Positions 1 through 10,874 of a stretch of 64,000 bases of DNA are shown here, piece by piece (the stretch's first letter is position 1; every line of letters starts with the position of its first letter). This stretch comes from Rotaria macrura. Its lineage: Eukaryota > Rotifera > Eurotatoria > Philodinida > Philodinidae. A program made the translations under genes and the position numbers. The notes under the pieces were generated by a model. That model was given only the letters and a program-made list of their open reading frames with translations, was not told the DNA's origin and searched no databases. The stretch lies in assembly GCA_900239685.1 (NCBI GenBank), contig OENT01000619.1:1-64000 (forward strand). Reading direction: 5' to 3'.

Positions 1-47
1 CATAAGCTATCAAACGAAATACTAAATTTCAAAATCTAAAATTTACC

Positions 48-112
48 TCCGGACGGCTTGGTCTATAGCCTGGCGATATCTCTCGTAAGACTCAATATAA
101 CAACGTTGCTGA
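48..112 (-). CDS. Candidate internal exon at left edge, unknown gene
   Basis: On the minus strand a CAG acceptor is followed by an open stretch ending at an AG|GTAAAT donor. It translates to QRCYIESYERYRQAIDQAVR plus a split Arg codon. The polar, helix-like composition and good splice consensus suggest a real exon of a gene continuing off the left edge. I found no matching neighbouring exon inside the window and do not recognise the protein, so this could be chance. Confidence 0.25.
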
Positions 113-156
113 AGTACTCATCTTTTAAAAAATACTGTTTATGGATTCTTCAAGAT

Positions 157-180
157 AATCACAGCTTGCAAGCTGTGATT
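157..180. repeat. 24-bp perfect palindrome
   Basis: The half-site AATCACAGCTTG is followed directly by its reverse complement with no spacer. It is not inside a recognised gene. It could be a dimeric protein-binding site, a cruciform or a remnant of a mobile-element end; the sequence alone does not decide. Confidence 0.6.
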
Positions 181-1702
181 CTATCCAAATTTATTCAAAA
201 GATAAACATTGGTCCGCTTTTTCCCGGTTAGTGTTATCGATACGTAACAAACTCGAGTAAGACTGATGAAAATTAAATTATTATGACATTCGATGAACAA
301 CTACGAAAAAGAAACATTTACTTCAAGTGTTTTGTACTTAAAAGAGATAATTTTACCACTATTGTTTCATCAGTAAATTCCTGTCTCCCGTATTATGCCA
401 TTGGAATTCTTATGCACTACATTCAATTTTTTTATTTGTTCCAGGTATATTTATTATCATACATCTATGTGAATATTTTTCACTATTAGTCTCATCAAAG
501 TTTTCCTTTATCTTGCCACGTCTACTGTCGATTTTCATTTCCATTAGATATGAAGCAACAAACTTGGATTTCTGCTAAATCTCGAAGAACTTCTGTACAA
601 ATTTTATACAATGAACTCATATTGAAGTACTAGTCTCGTCGCATGAGATTTCCTAATTATACATAATACAATTCATTATCAACTATTTTACATTCGATTA
701 TTTGCTAGAAACATTTTGTTTATGAAGTTCACGCTTTTAATTTCCCATATCAACTATTTCAGATCATACGTATTATTGTATGAGTATCTTCAAGATTCTA
801 TGATCGTTGTCTTATTGCCTGAAAGTGCATTGCGTGGTTACCGTTTTCTAGTGAATATCAGAACTGATAAATGCAAATCTTGTACACGTAGATATCGTCC
901 GTTCTGCATAAGTTTTCTACTTATTTAAGTTATCCATACTCGAGTTTTGGCTGTTCTTTTGATTTCTTGGATTCATCTTCTGAGAGAAATTTTGTGATTG
1001 ATCTAGCAGTTACCACATATATTCTTTTCGTAGACTATTTGCCAAACTTTTGTACGAAAGTTTTTCATTGGAAGAACGTCAACTAGGACGTTTCTTCTAT
1101 TATTGTAGAAAGCAGAGCGACATCGCATATCAGAAAAAATGATTTAAACCCTTCTGTTCTTGAGATTTTGATAAAAGTGGATAAGTTGATTAAGAGTAGA
1201 TACTGTATTTTCCCGATCACATAACACCTGCAGTAGAAATGAAATCTGGGAAAGGAACAGTTGTTGTTAAAAAAAACAATATTATTGCTTTTGTTGAGAA
1301 TTCATAAGGTAAAATTTTTCTTCGTAATGTATAAAATGATATTATACGACTGCAATTTCTTTTATGTTTTGAGTGACTCCTTTTTTTGGGAAAAGATAGA
1401 AAATCCTATCTCAATAGTATTACGAAGTTTCTAATTAGCTGCACAAAATAAAACATGCAGCAAACCACGAGTGTTTCAGCTGAAAATTTGCTGATGATGA
1501 GCGAAAATGTACATATTTTAACCAAGATTGTTTTCTAAAAATTTAGAACCTACTTCATCTACAATAAAGTTTCGATGGGGAATATTTTCATTGAAGATAA
1601 ATGCGATACGACCTGGTCTTTAATCATAATTAATAAAGAAGGTAATATTTGTTTTGCAATTCCATGGAATAAATACAATATAAACTTATGATCTCCAGTA
1701 TC
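181..1702. other. Gene-free stretch
   Basis: AT-rich sequence with only short open frames (for example 283-489 and 716-928). These show no family resemblance, no low-complexity coding signature and no convincing splice partners. I see no gene here. Confidence 0.5.
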
Positions 1703-2041
1703 CCTTCTTCGGTGACACGACTTTTGAGCCGACGATAGCTGAGCCACCGGACAGTTGAGCTCCCGACAGTTGAGCTTCTCATATATAGGTTTTGACTACT
1801 ATCAAAAATAATAATTATGATAGTGAAAAGCTTTACTAAAAAATGGGGTGTGGGTGTGAGTGCGGGTGCGGTCGTGGATGTGGGTGCCGGTACTAGTGAG
1901 AAGATCAACACTGACATCCACTCTGTTTCTAAAAGGCTCATATATAGGTTGGCTCAAGAGTCGGGAGCTCAATTGTCGGGTGACTCAACTGTCGGGTGGG
2001 TCAACTGTCGGGGCTCAAAAGTCGGTGTACCTCCTTCTTCG
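1703..2041. mobile_element. Non-autonomous DNA transposon (MITE-like) with 9-bp TSD
   Basis: The nine bases CCTTCTTCG occur at 1703-1711 and again at 2033-2041, directly flanking a 321-bp body. The ends are inverted: the left begins GTGACACGACTTTTGAGCC, and the reverse complement of the right begins AGGTACACCGACTTTTGAGC. Each arm contains repeated units of the form CCGACAGTTGAG (two on the left, three or more on the right). The centre is G-rich with GGGTGTGGGTG-like runs. CTCATATATAGGTT occurs in direct orientation at the inner edge of both arms. A 9-bp duplication with long repeat-structured ends fits Mutator-like elements best. No transposase is encoded; the open frame across it (1817-2092) is translation of repeat sequence. 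Confidence 0.75.
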
Positions 2042-2589
2042 TGGTTATCGATGAAAGAGAAATTAGCAGTTGTTAAACTTTGTGGAGCATAAAAATAATT
2101 TAGAGAAGCAACTGAATAAACATTACCTAATTTTAACATGCAGCCATACTGAGCAGCTAAGACATGATTGTTTTACATTTTCCAATTCAGTGGTACTCAG
2201 AAAGTCTCTCTCAGAAAGTATGGTAAAGTTCTTTATTTCGCATTATCCTTTAAGCTTTCCAATCCATAATATAATTCGATGATGCTCTTATCAGAAAATG
2301 TAGACACTAAACTCGCAGAAGGTATTTTTCCACTGCTTCTGAAGAAAAATTTTTAATCAGAGAAGAAAGTTTATGAGTTGTCAGTCTTCGCATGAAGGTG
2401 ACTAATAATAAGTATGTAATTACGGATAAGACTACAGACTCTCAGCATTTATACTCGATCATAAACACTACAAAGACCAATGAATTTATTGAAAATATAT
2501 TTAAATGGCATTTGAAAAACAAGTCATTCAGTTTTCATCCTTATACACAAGCGTTTTACTAAGTTATCAATTTTTACTCAGCATATGGA

Positions 2590-5576
2590 TTACATAGGTA
2601 CCACGTATTCGTAATATTTGACCATAAAAGTGTACCATTGTCGAATAGCACGCATTTGCACATCCATCATTTTAAATTTCGATACGCATTCAATTTTCTC
2701 ATAAATATCGCCGAGTTTCGAGTGTTCTTTCTTTGTCATCGTACTGTTTCTCTTTTTTTCATACCTTTCACTCAATTCTTCGAGCTGCTGCAACAACTTA
2801 GCATTATATACGTTGGAATCCTTCTCATTGCAGATATTCTTTTCTTCTTCAATCATTCTCTTCAAGCCCAACGAGAACCCATCCACTTTCGACGCATCAA
2901 CTGATCCAAACAAGAAATAAGAAAATTCAGCACTTGTTTCACATAGAACATCAAGTATTTTTCTCATGTCCGACTCCGAACTACTGTCCAAATCATGCGA
3001 TAACTTATAATCAAGCTCATAATCGATTGGATAATGATCAGATGCATCACAACGACAAGTTCGACATCTATTGTGAAACACATGTAATCCATCCATCGTT
3101 ATCCCGAAGCCGGCCACTTCAAGAATATTGCGAGGACATTTCAAACAAATAGCCGTCGTANCGATAGAATAATATTTCGAATAATATTTCTCATTGTTTC
3201 CAACATAGGACGAATCATCAGACTGATTTTGAGCTCGGCATGTTTCATCGAATGTGATTGATCAGGAATAATTCCGTCAGACATGTGAGTTTGAATGTGT
3301 TGGAGAAGACGTTTCGACTCTTTGGATGATTTCTCCCAACTATTATTGTATTCTTGTTTTTCAATGTCGTTGATTTCGACGTTGTTTAATTTAGCCACCA
3401 GGTATCGAAACGATTCACTATCAAAACAAAACGTATTTTGCTTATTGAAAGGAATCTTTTTAGTTGGAAGCGATTCAAGCATAGCTTTGAGTACAGGAGC
3501 TGTATTGCCTGGTGTGTAAAATGTTGAACGTGAATTCGTAAAACAGAATATGATCTTTTCACAAACCGGGCCACCAAGCAAATCGATCAATTGTAAAAAG
3601 CATGAACGAAAGAAAGGGTTTAATCGAGAGGTGTTTGGTTTCAGTAAGATACAAATGGCATTGAGATGTTTTAAGTTATTAATGTATGATAGTATGTGCT
3701 GCAGATTCGTATCATCCTGCGAGGATGTACGAGTATCTCCTATGCCAGGAGTATCTATAATGCGAAGCTTCTGATCATGACGATCATCACTTTTAAGAGT
3801 GAAAATATACGATTTACAATGTTGTGTGACTGATTGCCCAGGATGATCATGGTCTTCGTTGCTTAAAGTATCGTTTCCTTCAAATTTGACTGTACGTTCG
3901 GTAAAATTATCACCGGTGGTCATAAGAAACGAAACAGGTATAAGAACAGTAGGCTTCTTCTCCGCTTGTTTTAGCGTATCAAAATTCAGGTAGTTCACGA
4001 AAGCGTTGATGAAAGTCGATTTACCGACACCTGATTCTCCGAGAAGTAAAATATTGATAGTTTCAAGGTATCGGGATCGTGATGATGTCAAGGGTCGCTC
4101 TACAGTGGGCGTTACATTTCGGTCTGGTGTTGGAAGGATGATGATATCGTTCAGTTCATAAGAACTATCGGAGAAATCAGCATAGATCAGGGTCAATTGA
4201 GAATTATCTTCACGCTCTTTCAGCAATCCACCAAGTACAGTATGCCATTGATGTATCTGGGTTTTCTGTAATTTATCATTTGAACAGATGATACGAGTGT
4301 TTTTTTTATCACCTAAAAGCTTCTGTTGTATGGATCGTTTATCGTCGCTTTTATTAATGCCTCTGTAGTTTGCATTCAGAATTGAAAACTTTTTATCCAA
4401 TAAATCATTGAGAAGCTGCTCCTTCTTTTCCAACGAGTGAACTTCATCAATGATTTTATTGATTTCTTTTCTTAGCTGTTTTGCCTGTTGAGTTTTTAGT
4501 TCATCAGGAATCTTACCCCTATCGGTCCCACCGCGACGAACATTGATTACTAAATCTCGAATACGTTTGATTTCATCGTCATACATCTGTCGCAGAGTAT
4601 TCCAGGTTTTTTTAATTTGTTCAAAATTAACTTTTAAACGTTGTCGTAAAGTTGGATAATCTTGATCCATAGCTGTTTTTAAGTGCTTCATATCGGATGC
4701 CAATTGACATATGTAAGATTCTATTTGAATCACTTCCTTTTCAGTCAGTTCAATAAATGCAAGTGGCATTTTCGTATTCTGGTCAAGACAAAAGCCGATG
4801 GGGCAGAGCTTATAGCTAATTGGTTTAAGAGAACCCTTATTGTTTGTTAATGATTTAATCGTGCTGTAAAAATCTATTGCTGATGTGACTTCAGTGAGCC
4901 AGGATATGTTGGAGAAGACTTCAATGTGCTGAATTGTTTTTAGAGAGAACTTGACTTTTTCGGACAAGGTTGTTGTAAGAGAACTTGATATTAATGAACT
5001 CCGTAATTCATCGAGTGCATTATCGATTGCTTTAATTTCCTCAATATCGGATGACAATTGTATAACAGCTACAGCATCAATGCCCCAATCAATTCCCACA
5101 ATCATATGCGTAGTAGAAACATTTAAACATACTTGATGCATTTCATTATATCGTTGAAGATCTTCATTGATGTAATCTTCCGTCCAAGAATGGTATTTGA
5201 AGACAATAAATCGAGTATACTTATTAATTGGACGAGAGTAATTGACTAGCTCATTGATTCGATTTCCTGAAGTCAGTTTTAAAATAATACTGAGCCGTAT
5301 TCTGTAATCAAAATGCAATAATTGTAGGACATTTTGAGTTTCATTTTCATCGCCTTTTTGTACGAAACATTGTGCCGGTGTATAGGAATATATCTTCTGT
5401 ACATAAATATCTGATTTTCTCTCCAGTAGTACCTGATCGTGGTATGCATCATAGAAAAAACCGAACCGTCCTGAAGAATCAGCAGCATCCCGTCTTATGA
5501 AAGGCTCACGTATTTTGAGTTCGATTTTAGGCCAGTAATGCCGATATTCATCAAAATTTCCACGATTTGTGGCCAT
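2590..5576 (-). CDS. Large AIG1/septin-type G-domain protein (stonustoxin-like family layout), frame broken at the N
   Basis: This is a long intronless reading frame starting MATNRGNFDEY. A P-loop GESGVGKS lies near residue 510 (about 4,020-4,050) and the G3/Walker B motif DTPGIGDT near residue 605. These place it with AIG1/GIMAP-like P-loop GTPases. The roughly 500 residues before it contain a coiled-coil (about 300-410) and resemble the N-terminal half of stonustoxin-like proteins, a family expanded in fish and bdelloids. This is a family comparison from memory. The frame ends just after the single ambiguous base at 3161. Another frame (3144 down to 2590, about 184 aa) continues immediately with a Cys-rich CRTCRCD segment and a charged coiled-coil, so the gene almost certainly spans both. 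The break is probably an assembly error at the N rather than decay. Function is unknown; a membrane or immune-type GTPase role would be inference. Confidence 0.8.
3161..3161. other. Ambiguous base coinciding with a frame break
   Basis: This is the only N in the window. The upstream 811-codon frame closes a few codons after it, and the downstream coding frame opens across it. A one- or two-base length error here would explain the break. Confidence 0.8.
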
Positions 5577-7904
5577 TTTCGGAACGATGATCTATTTTCT
5601 AGAAAGAAAGAAAGACCCAGTAAATAAAAACCGTTTTGGAAGCCTATACTCAGCAAAAAGAAACTTTAAAATAAAGATTTGAAAAAGAAATGTAAAATTG
5701 AGCTAGAATCAATAATGCATAAATATGACCGGTCAAGAATCTACCTTATGTTTACGGCGAATAGGTTGAGTAAAAAATAGATATTTCACGATAGAAGTGT
5801 TCGGTAAGAATAATTCACATTTTAGAAGTATAGTCGATGACATTTTCTCGTGTAATTGTAACTTTGTGGGACTAGTCGAAAGAAACCCATGAGCATCGGT
5901 TGTGTGTTTCAAAAAGTTGTGTTTTTACCGATGAAAGAATACCGAGGAAGAAAGAGAAATAAAACACATTTTTATACGCTCTTAGCTGGAAGAAACAGAA
6001 AAAGAAATCAGTTCTTTTCCTTTGATTCAGCCAGAACACTAGTCGTCTGTGGATAGGTGAGTTTTAACAGACAGCAAATGAAATGTAGACCAACAGGAAA
6101 CTCAGTTTTGTTTGAAGAAATTCATGTGCATAAGATTTGATCTTGAAGGCTGATGATCGTTGTAGGCAGTAAAATTCAAAGAAACCGCATACGTAAGTAA
6201 ATAAGTTATTTCTTTTTATCAGTATGATAAGTAAACAGTAAGATGCTCTGTTTTCATATGCGATAATTCATGAAAATAAAGGTTGTTTACGACTTGAAAT
6301 GAAAGTGTAATTTAATTCAATAGATAAGAACGAAAGAAAGCAGTGTTAGATTAGTTTTATAATAGTAAGAAAATCCTTGAGTTTCTCATCAGAATAAGTA
6401 AGATATTTCGAAAAAAGAAGAATTCGATTCTTCGTCAATTGCTTTCACGACTATGTGAGTTGTTGTAGGACTAATCCGAGTACGATTCTTTCATAATATT
6501 GCTTGCAAATATCAACTATCATATGAATCTACGATTTATCAATTGCGAAGAAAAATAATTGATACAGCATAAATGATTGAGCATTCAATACTGCGAAGGC
6601 ATATAGCTATCCTATTCTATGATTTTACTGACATAGTGCAAAGAAGTTCGTGATCATCTTTCAAATATTAATTTCAGTTAAAATCAATAGCTAATCCAAG
6701 AAATGTGCCATTTTCAACGTCAACTATAAAAACAAGATCACGGCACGAAATACAAAAAGCGAAAATTCCCTAATCATCGCATTGACTTCATGCTGATCAG
6801 TTGAAGACGCTGAATTCTTTGTCACACACATATATATATATATAATACAGAATTATATCATGTGCACCAGTACTGTAATGAAGGTCGAATCTCATCCGAA
6901 TGACATTTCTTAGAAACCAAATATTATGAACACATTTTACTAGTTTGTTCAAGATAAAAAAAGAACAGACTTGAAGCATTTCTGTGACATTTATTAGATA
7001 CTTTGTTGTAAAGTTTGATGGTTTAGATAATCTCCGACACAACACTTCGAAGAAAGTCGGCTAAAATTGACGTTTGCCATCCATAAATGTGTTGGTTCTC
7101 CCGGAAAACGTGCTTTCTCAGTGTATCTCATAATTTATTTGTAATGATTACATAGTTCACGCTATCATAAAGCTCAATTTTCAAGCAGCAATCATGGTGT
7201 TAAGTCCTTCGACTTATGACACAACTATGAATAATCAGATAATATTTTTACTTGTTAATATTATCATACTTTGACGTCCATATTATTTGTTTCTAATACT
7301 CATCTGGACTTCTTCCCAGAAGAACTGATGATGATTGCTTTTAAACCTATTTGTTAAATAGAGGTGAAACTAGAAAAATAAGGATTAACTTCATAGCAAT
7401 CGGTTGATTGAAAAATTAGCGTCGAGAAAAGGACATAGTCTTCAATGATTTTATGCATTTTTCTATGTTCGTCATTTATTTTTGTACTACATACAAGTAG
7501 TCTCACCTACTTTCCACATTGTCCCACTGTTTTCATATCACTTTGCAACACTGATTGAAGAAAGATATCCAGCAAAGCGGCTAAGTTATTCTAAACAAAT
7601 ACAAATACACATTTCTTGTACTTCTGAGTATTTGATTTCTGAGAATAGTGCATTTTTAATATGAAAGTTTTAGGAAAGAAACACGGAATTCTTACTAATC
7701 AGATATCGGTATCGTTTTGAAATCGTAGAAATATCAGAGATGATTATCGTAAAATGATTTGTAATATGTTTTCGTTTTAAATATAACATGATACACTGAA
7801 AATTTGTAATGAGAGATAATATAAACAAAGCTGAGATCAAGAACATAGTTTTGTGTCAGAATTGAGATGACACTAGTCTTTTCAAACGATGGTTTAATTC
7901 AATG
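5577..7904. other. Gene-free stretch upstream of the G-domain gene
   Basis: AT-rich sequence with no coding signal that I can support. It should contain the promoter and 5' UTR of the minus-strand G-domain gene. A short TA dinucleotide run lies at 6829-6844. The open frames at 6797-7045 and 7482-7664 have no recognisable content. Confidence 0.5.
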
Positions 7905-8350
7905 TCAGATACTATATGATAAGAGTTTTTGATAATAAGGTAATATTTGATCGTAGAGTGAAACGAATTCCGTTGGAATATCACTTCGAGTTATCTTCGT
8001 TGAATTCGATGGTCTGAATCCAGTCGACTTATGAACTTCGTTATACCAAGCTGATGCCCAAACACCATCAATCGATTTTGGACCAACTGGCCATGATAGC
8101 ATGTCATCTGTGTATGATAGATTCAGTTTCGTCATATGTTAGCTATGGAAACTTCGGACCTCGTACCAATCTGTCGCCATTAATAACCATCGGATCCTCT
8201 TTTGTGTTTTGTTTTAACCAATCGTAGATTTTCGCTTGATGTTCGTAACAAAGATCTTCACTGGTTATCAAAGGGTCAACTTTATATGTAACATGATGAT
8301 TTAAATAGGATCACGTGCAAGAAATATACAGTGATCGTTAAGCAGTCGAT
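7905..8350 (-). pseudogene. Decayed sulfotransferase-like gene
   Basis: Three minus-strand fragments follow the order of a P-loop sulfotransferase-like protein but lie in different frames. (1) Around 8298-8350, NDHCIFLARDPI resembles the 'FLVRDPRK' PAPS-binding segment and is followed by a stop. (2) At 8147-8280 a frame-shifted segment contains EHQAKIYDWL and DPMVINGDRLV, which matches the 'hQ..iYdWL... P.VvDaddLl' part of the family, and ends in TAG. (3) At 7905-8135, WPVGPKSIDGVWASAWY and NEVHKSTGF give the characteristic C-terminal block of the plant and bdelloid sulfotransferase-like family. Frame changes and stops with no splice sites between the fragments argue for decay rather than introns. 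The catalytic N-terminal P-loop was not found upstream. Confidence 0.6.
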
Positions 8351-8399
8351 TTTTATTCATGTCTTCGACTGTGTTTGCCATATTTTTCACAAACACATT

Positions 8400-10292
8400 T
8401 CATTTTTAGTTTTTGGTTGTCCTCACGATTCGATTATGAATCTTATACTTGTAACTAGAAATACGTAGAATAGTCCATCGATAGTAATTGTATAAGAGTA
8501 CATAGGAGCTATGAAAAGACTTTGAGAACCCCATAGCATACAGATCTTCATTGCTGTGTCCAACCACTTGTGCGTTTGATCTTGAAACAAGTGAGTTGAA
8601 TCGAAACCACTGATTTCAAAGTCGATATATATCTCTAATTATAACAGAATTAAGTTTAATCGTCTGTGTATGTTCGTATGTTGATCTAAACATGAACTGA
8701 AAATAAAAGTCGACTGAATATGTAAGTAGGATTTAGAAAGTTACAAATATTCGATAGCATATGATGTTTCGGCATTCTAAATAAAAATAGTTGAATAACA
8801 AGAAGAAATAATTTTTTAAATTTACTCTATGAGAATCAGTCAATATGTAAAAGTTGATGATTTGAAAATTTAAAGGCCACCTAGACTCGTGAACCGATGG
8901 TGAAGACTTGAAATAAGCTGATTTTTCATCAATGAATATTTATTATCAAAACGTTTGCCAAGTATCAATAATATTTCGAGGAGATTTTTTCAACGAGTTA
9001 TCCGATTCCTTTGAATGCAAATTTGACAACGTTAAAAAATAGCAAAATTACTGCATAGATATGTATTTTATTGACTTTATTATAACGTTGATGTTAGACT
9101 GTAGTCGTATTTTGAATTCCAACAAGAGTACATTTGGAATCTTGCTTCACAGAAATGCCTGTGTAACATATTACAAAGAATAATCGATCAGTTTTAATTA
9201 ACTAGATAAACTTTTGATGATAAAGAATTTTCATTATTAGCAAAGCATTCTCATTGGTCAATGTGTCAAAGCTGAAAAATAAATTTCCGTGTAGTCATCG
9301 TTAAACGACTCATTTTTTAATTCTGATAATTGAAATTCAACGTTCAAAATAGTGTAATAAACATAAACCTATTGAAAGTTTTCAGATTGAACATATCATT
9401 TGATTTACAATCGCACTTCGAACAATATCAAAGGGACATAAGATAAGGAAAATAATTGTGATTCACATTCAAAGCGACAAGTTTCTTTATTGTTCGTATT
9501 TTACATGATTGAAAAAACAGGTAATTAAATTTGTTGTCTGTTTACAGATCAAAATATTCACCTTGGCAAAAAATCATTATTCTACGAGAGTTGCAAATAA
9601 TTTTGTTGTATAGTTTTCTTCGTAATCAGTAATTAATCTTTCTTATCGACTCTCATCTTGAAATTTATGCTCCTAGAAACACTGATTAGGATTATATAAA
9701 CCTTGAATTAACCTATGTTCGGGAGAATTTCATAGAAAAAAAAATGAGTTTCGTTCATTAGGAAATCACTGCATTGAACGAAGTATGTCATTGTTTTAGG
9801 TAGTTACAATAAAAACAAGTGACATCACTACGAGTTATGTAAGGCTATCGGCAAGCGTTAATGGACCAAAAAAAATATAGTCAACAGGTTATAGTAATGC
9901 GCATAAATCATCCGAAATTGCCTTTATTCGTTTTAAACGAAATGTATCATTAAATGAATATACAAGCTACGCTTGAGTTATTACTATCTCGTTCATTCTA
10001 TTCATTGTATTAGATTTTATATATAGTTGATGGACGGGTAGACAACAAAATGCACTATGACATTTGATTCCTTGTTTGATAACACATGTATTTCATACTG
10101 AAAATGTTTGAGGTCTGTACTATACGAGTCAAAATATACTTTGCCGTGTTTTATTAACTGTCAATGGTTTCAGCCATTAGATGTTGTCAAGATTTAAAAA
10201 ACATTTCTTTATTTATGCAGCATGTTTGTACAACTTCATAAAAATCCAAGGCGCGAATCAAATTTGATTCCTTATGAATTATAATTATTTCG
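8400..10292. other. Gene-free stretch
   Basis: AT-rich and with no long frames. The part just upstream of the sulfotransferase remnant may hold further decayed sequence of that gene, but nothing can be aligned with confidence. Confidence 0.45.
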
Positions 10293-10874
10293 TTATTTGA
10301 ATGATGAAGGTATCCAAAAGACTTGTACATGATATAAAACATCAGAAATGATCGTTGGCTTTGGATTTGGATACCATACAAATGAATATTCATGCTGATT
10401 CTTAGCATCCAATAAGTCTTGAAGTGCCTGTTCGATACATCTGTTGATTTCATCATCAGAAATAGGCGAATGTGTCTCCGGATCGACGATTTCGTTTTCA
10501 TTTAAAAGAACCCAAAGAACATAGTGATTGGTACCAGTTGGAACTTGATATGAGAACAAATTGGGAACGAATCGAAATTCATGAGTCTTCGATGTTTTTT
10601 TCAGCTCTGTTCGAGCGGAAGAAATTTCCGTATCGGACACATGCATTCTAGAATTATTCCAATCACCTTGGAGAACAAACTTTAATCCAAAAAATCGATG
10701 AAGTACGAAATCTTGAAGACTGACATAACGAGTCAACATGTTTGTAATGTAATTGTGCTTTTTTTCTTTGATAGCAAGATTAGGTCGAATACTTTCAGCT
10801 CCTGGTATCCAGCCATGTGTCAAATAAAGTTCTTGCATCGAGTCGGCATTCGATGAAATTTTCTGACGAATCAT
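10293..10874 (-). CDS. DUF3605-like protein
   Basis: A 193-aa reading frame. The middle and end carry the DUF3605 pattern: FSYQVPTGTNHYVLWVLL (about 107-124), then an acidic DPETHSPISDDEI segment, then SFVWYPNPKPTIISDVLYHV ending in QVFWIPSS. This corresponds to the family's 'P.gt.HYVLW', 'vW..NP..l.Si....H.HVf' layout. The family has no known biochemical function. It is best known from fungi, so a fungal origin by horizontal transfer is possible, though this is inference. The sequence before the ATG reads TTCTTTAG|ATG, a good acceptor, so a short upstream exon may exist. The neighbours are gene-free DNA. Confidence 0.6.
   Translation of the reverse strand: MIRQKISSNADSMQELYLTHGWIPGAESIRPNLAIKEKKHNYITNMLTRYVSLQDFVLHRFFGLKFVLQGDWNNSRMHVSDTEISSARTELKKTSKTHEFRFVPNLFSYQVPTGTNHYVLWVLLNENEIVDPETHSPISDDEINRCIEQALQDLLDAKNQHEYSFVWYPNPKPTIISDVLYHVQVFWIPSSFK

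Noticed and set aside
1817-2092. 91-codon plus-strand open frame
   Set aside because: It lies across the transposon body and its translation (GVGVSAGAVVDVGAG) is a product of the G-rich repeat, not a protein.
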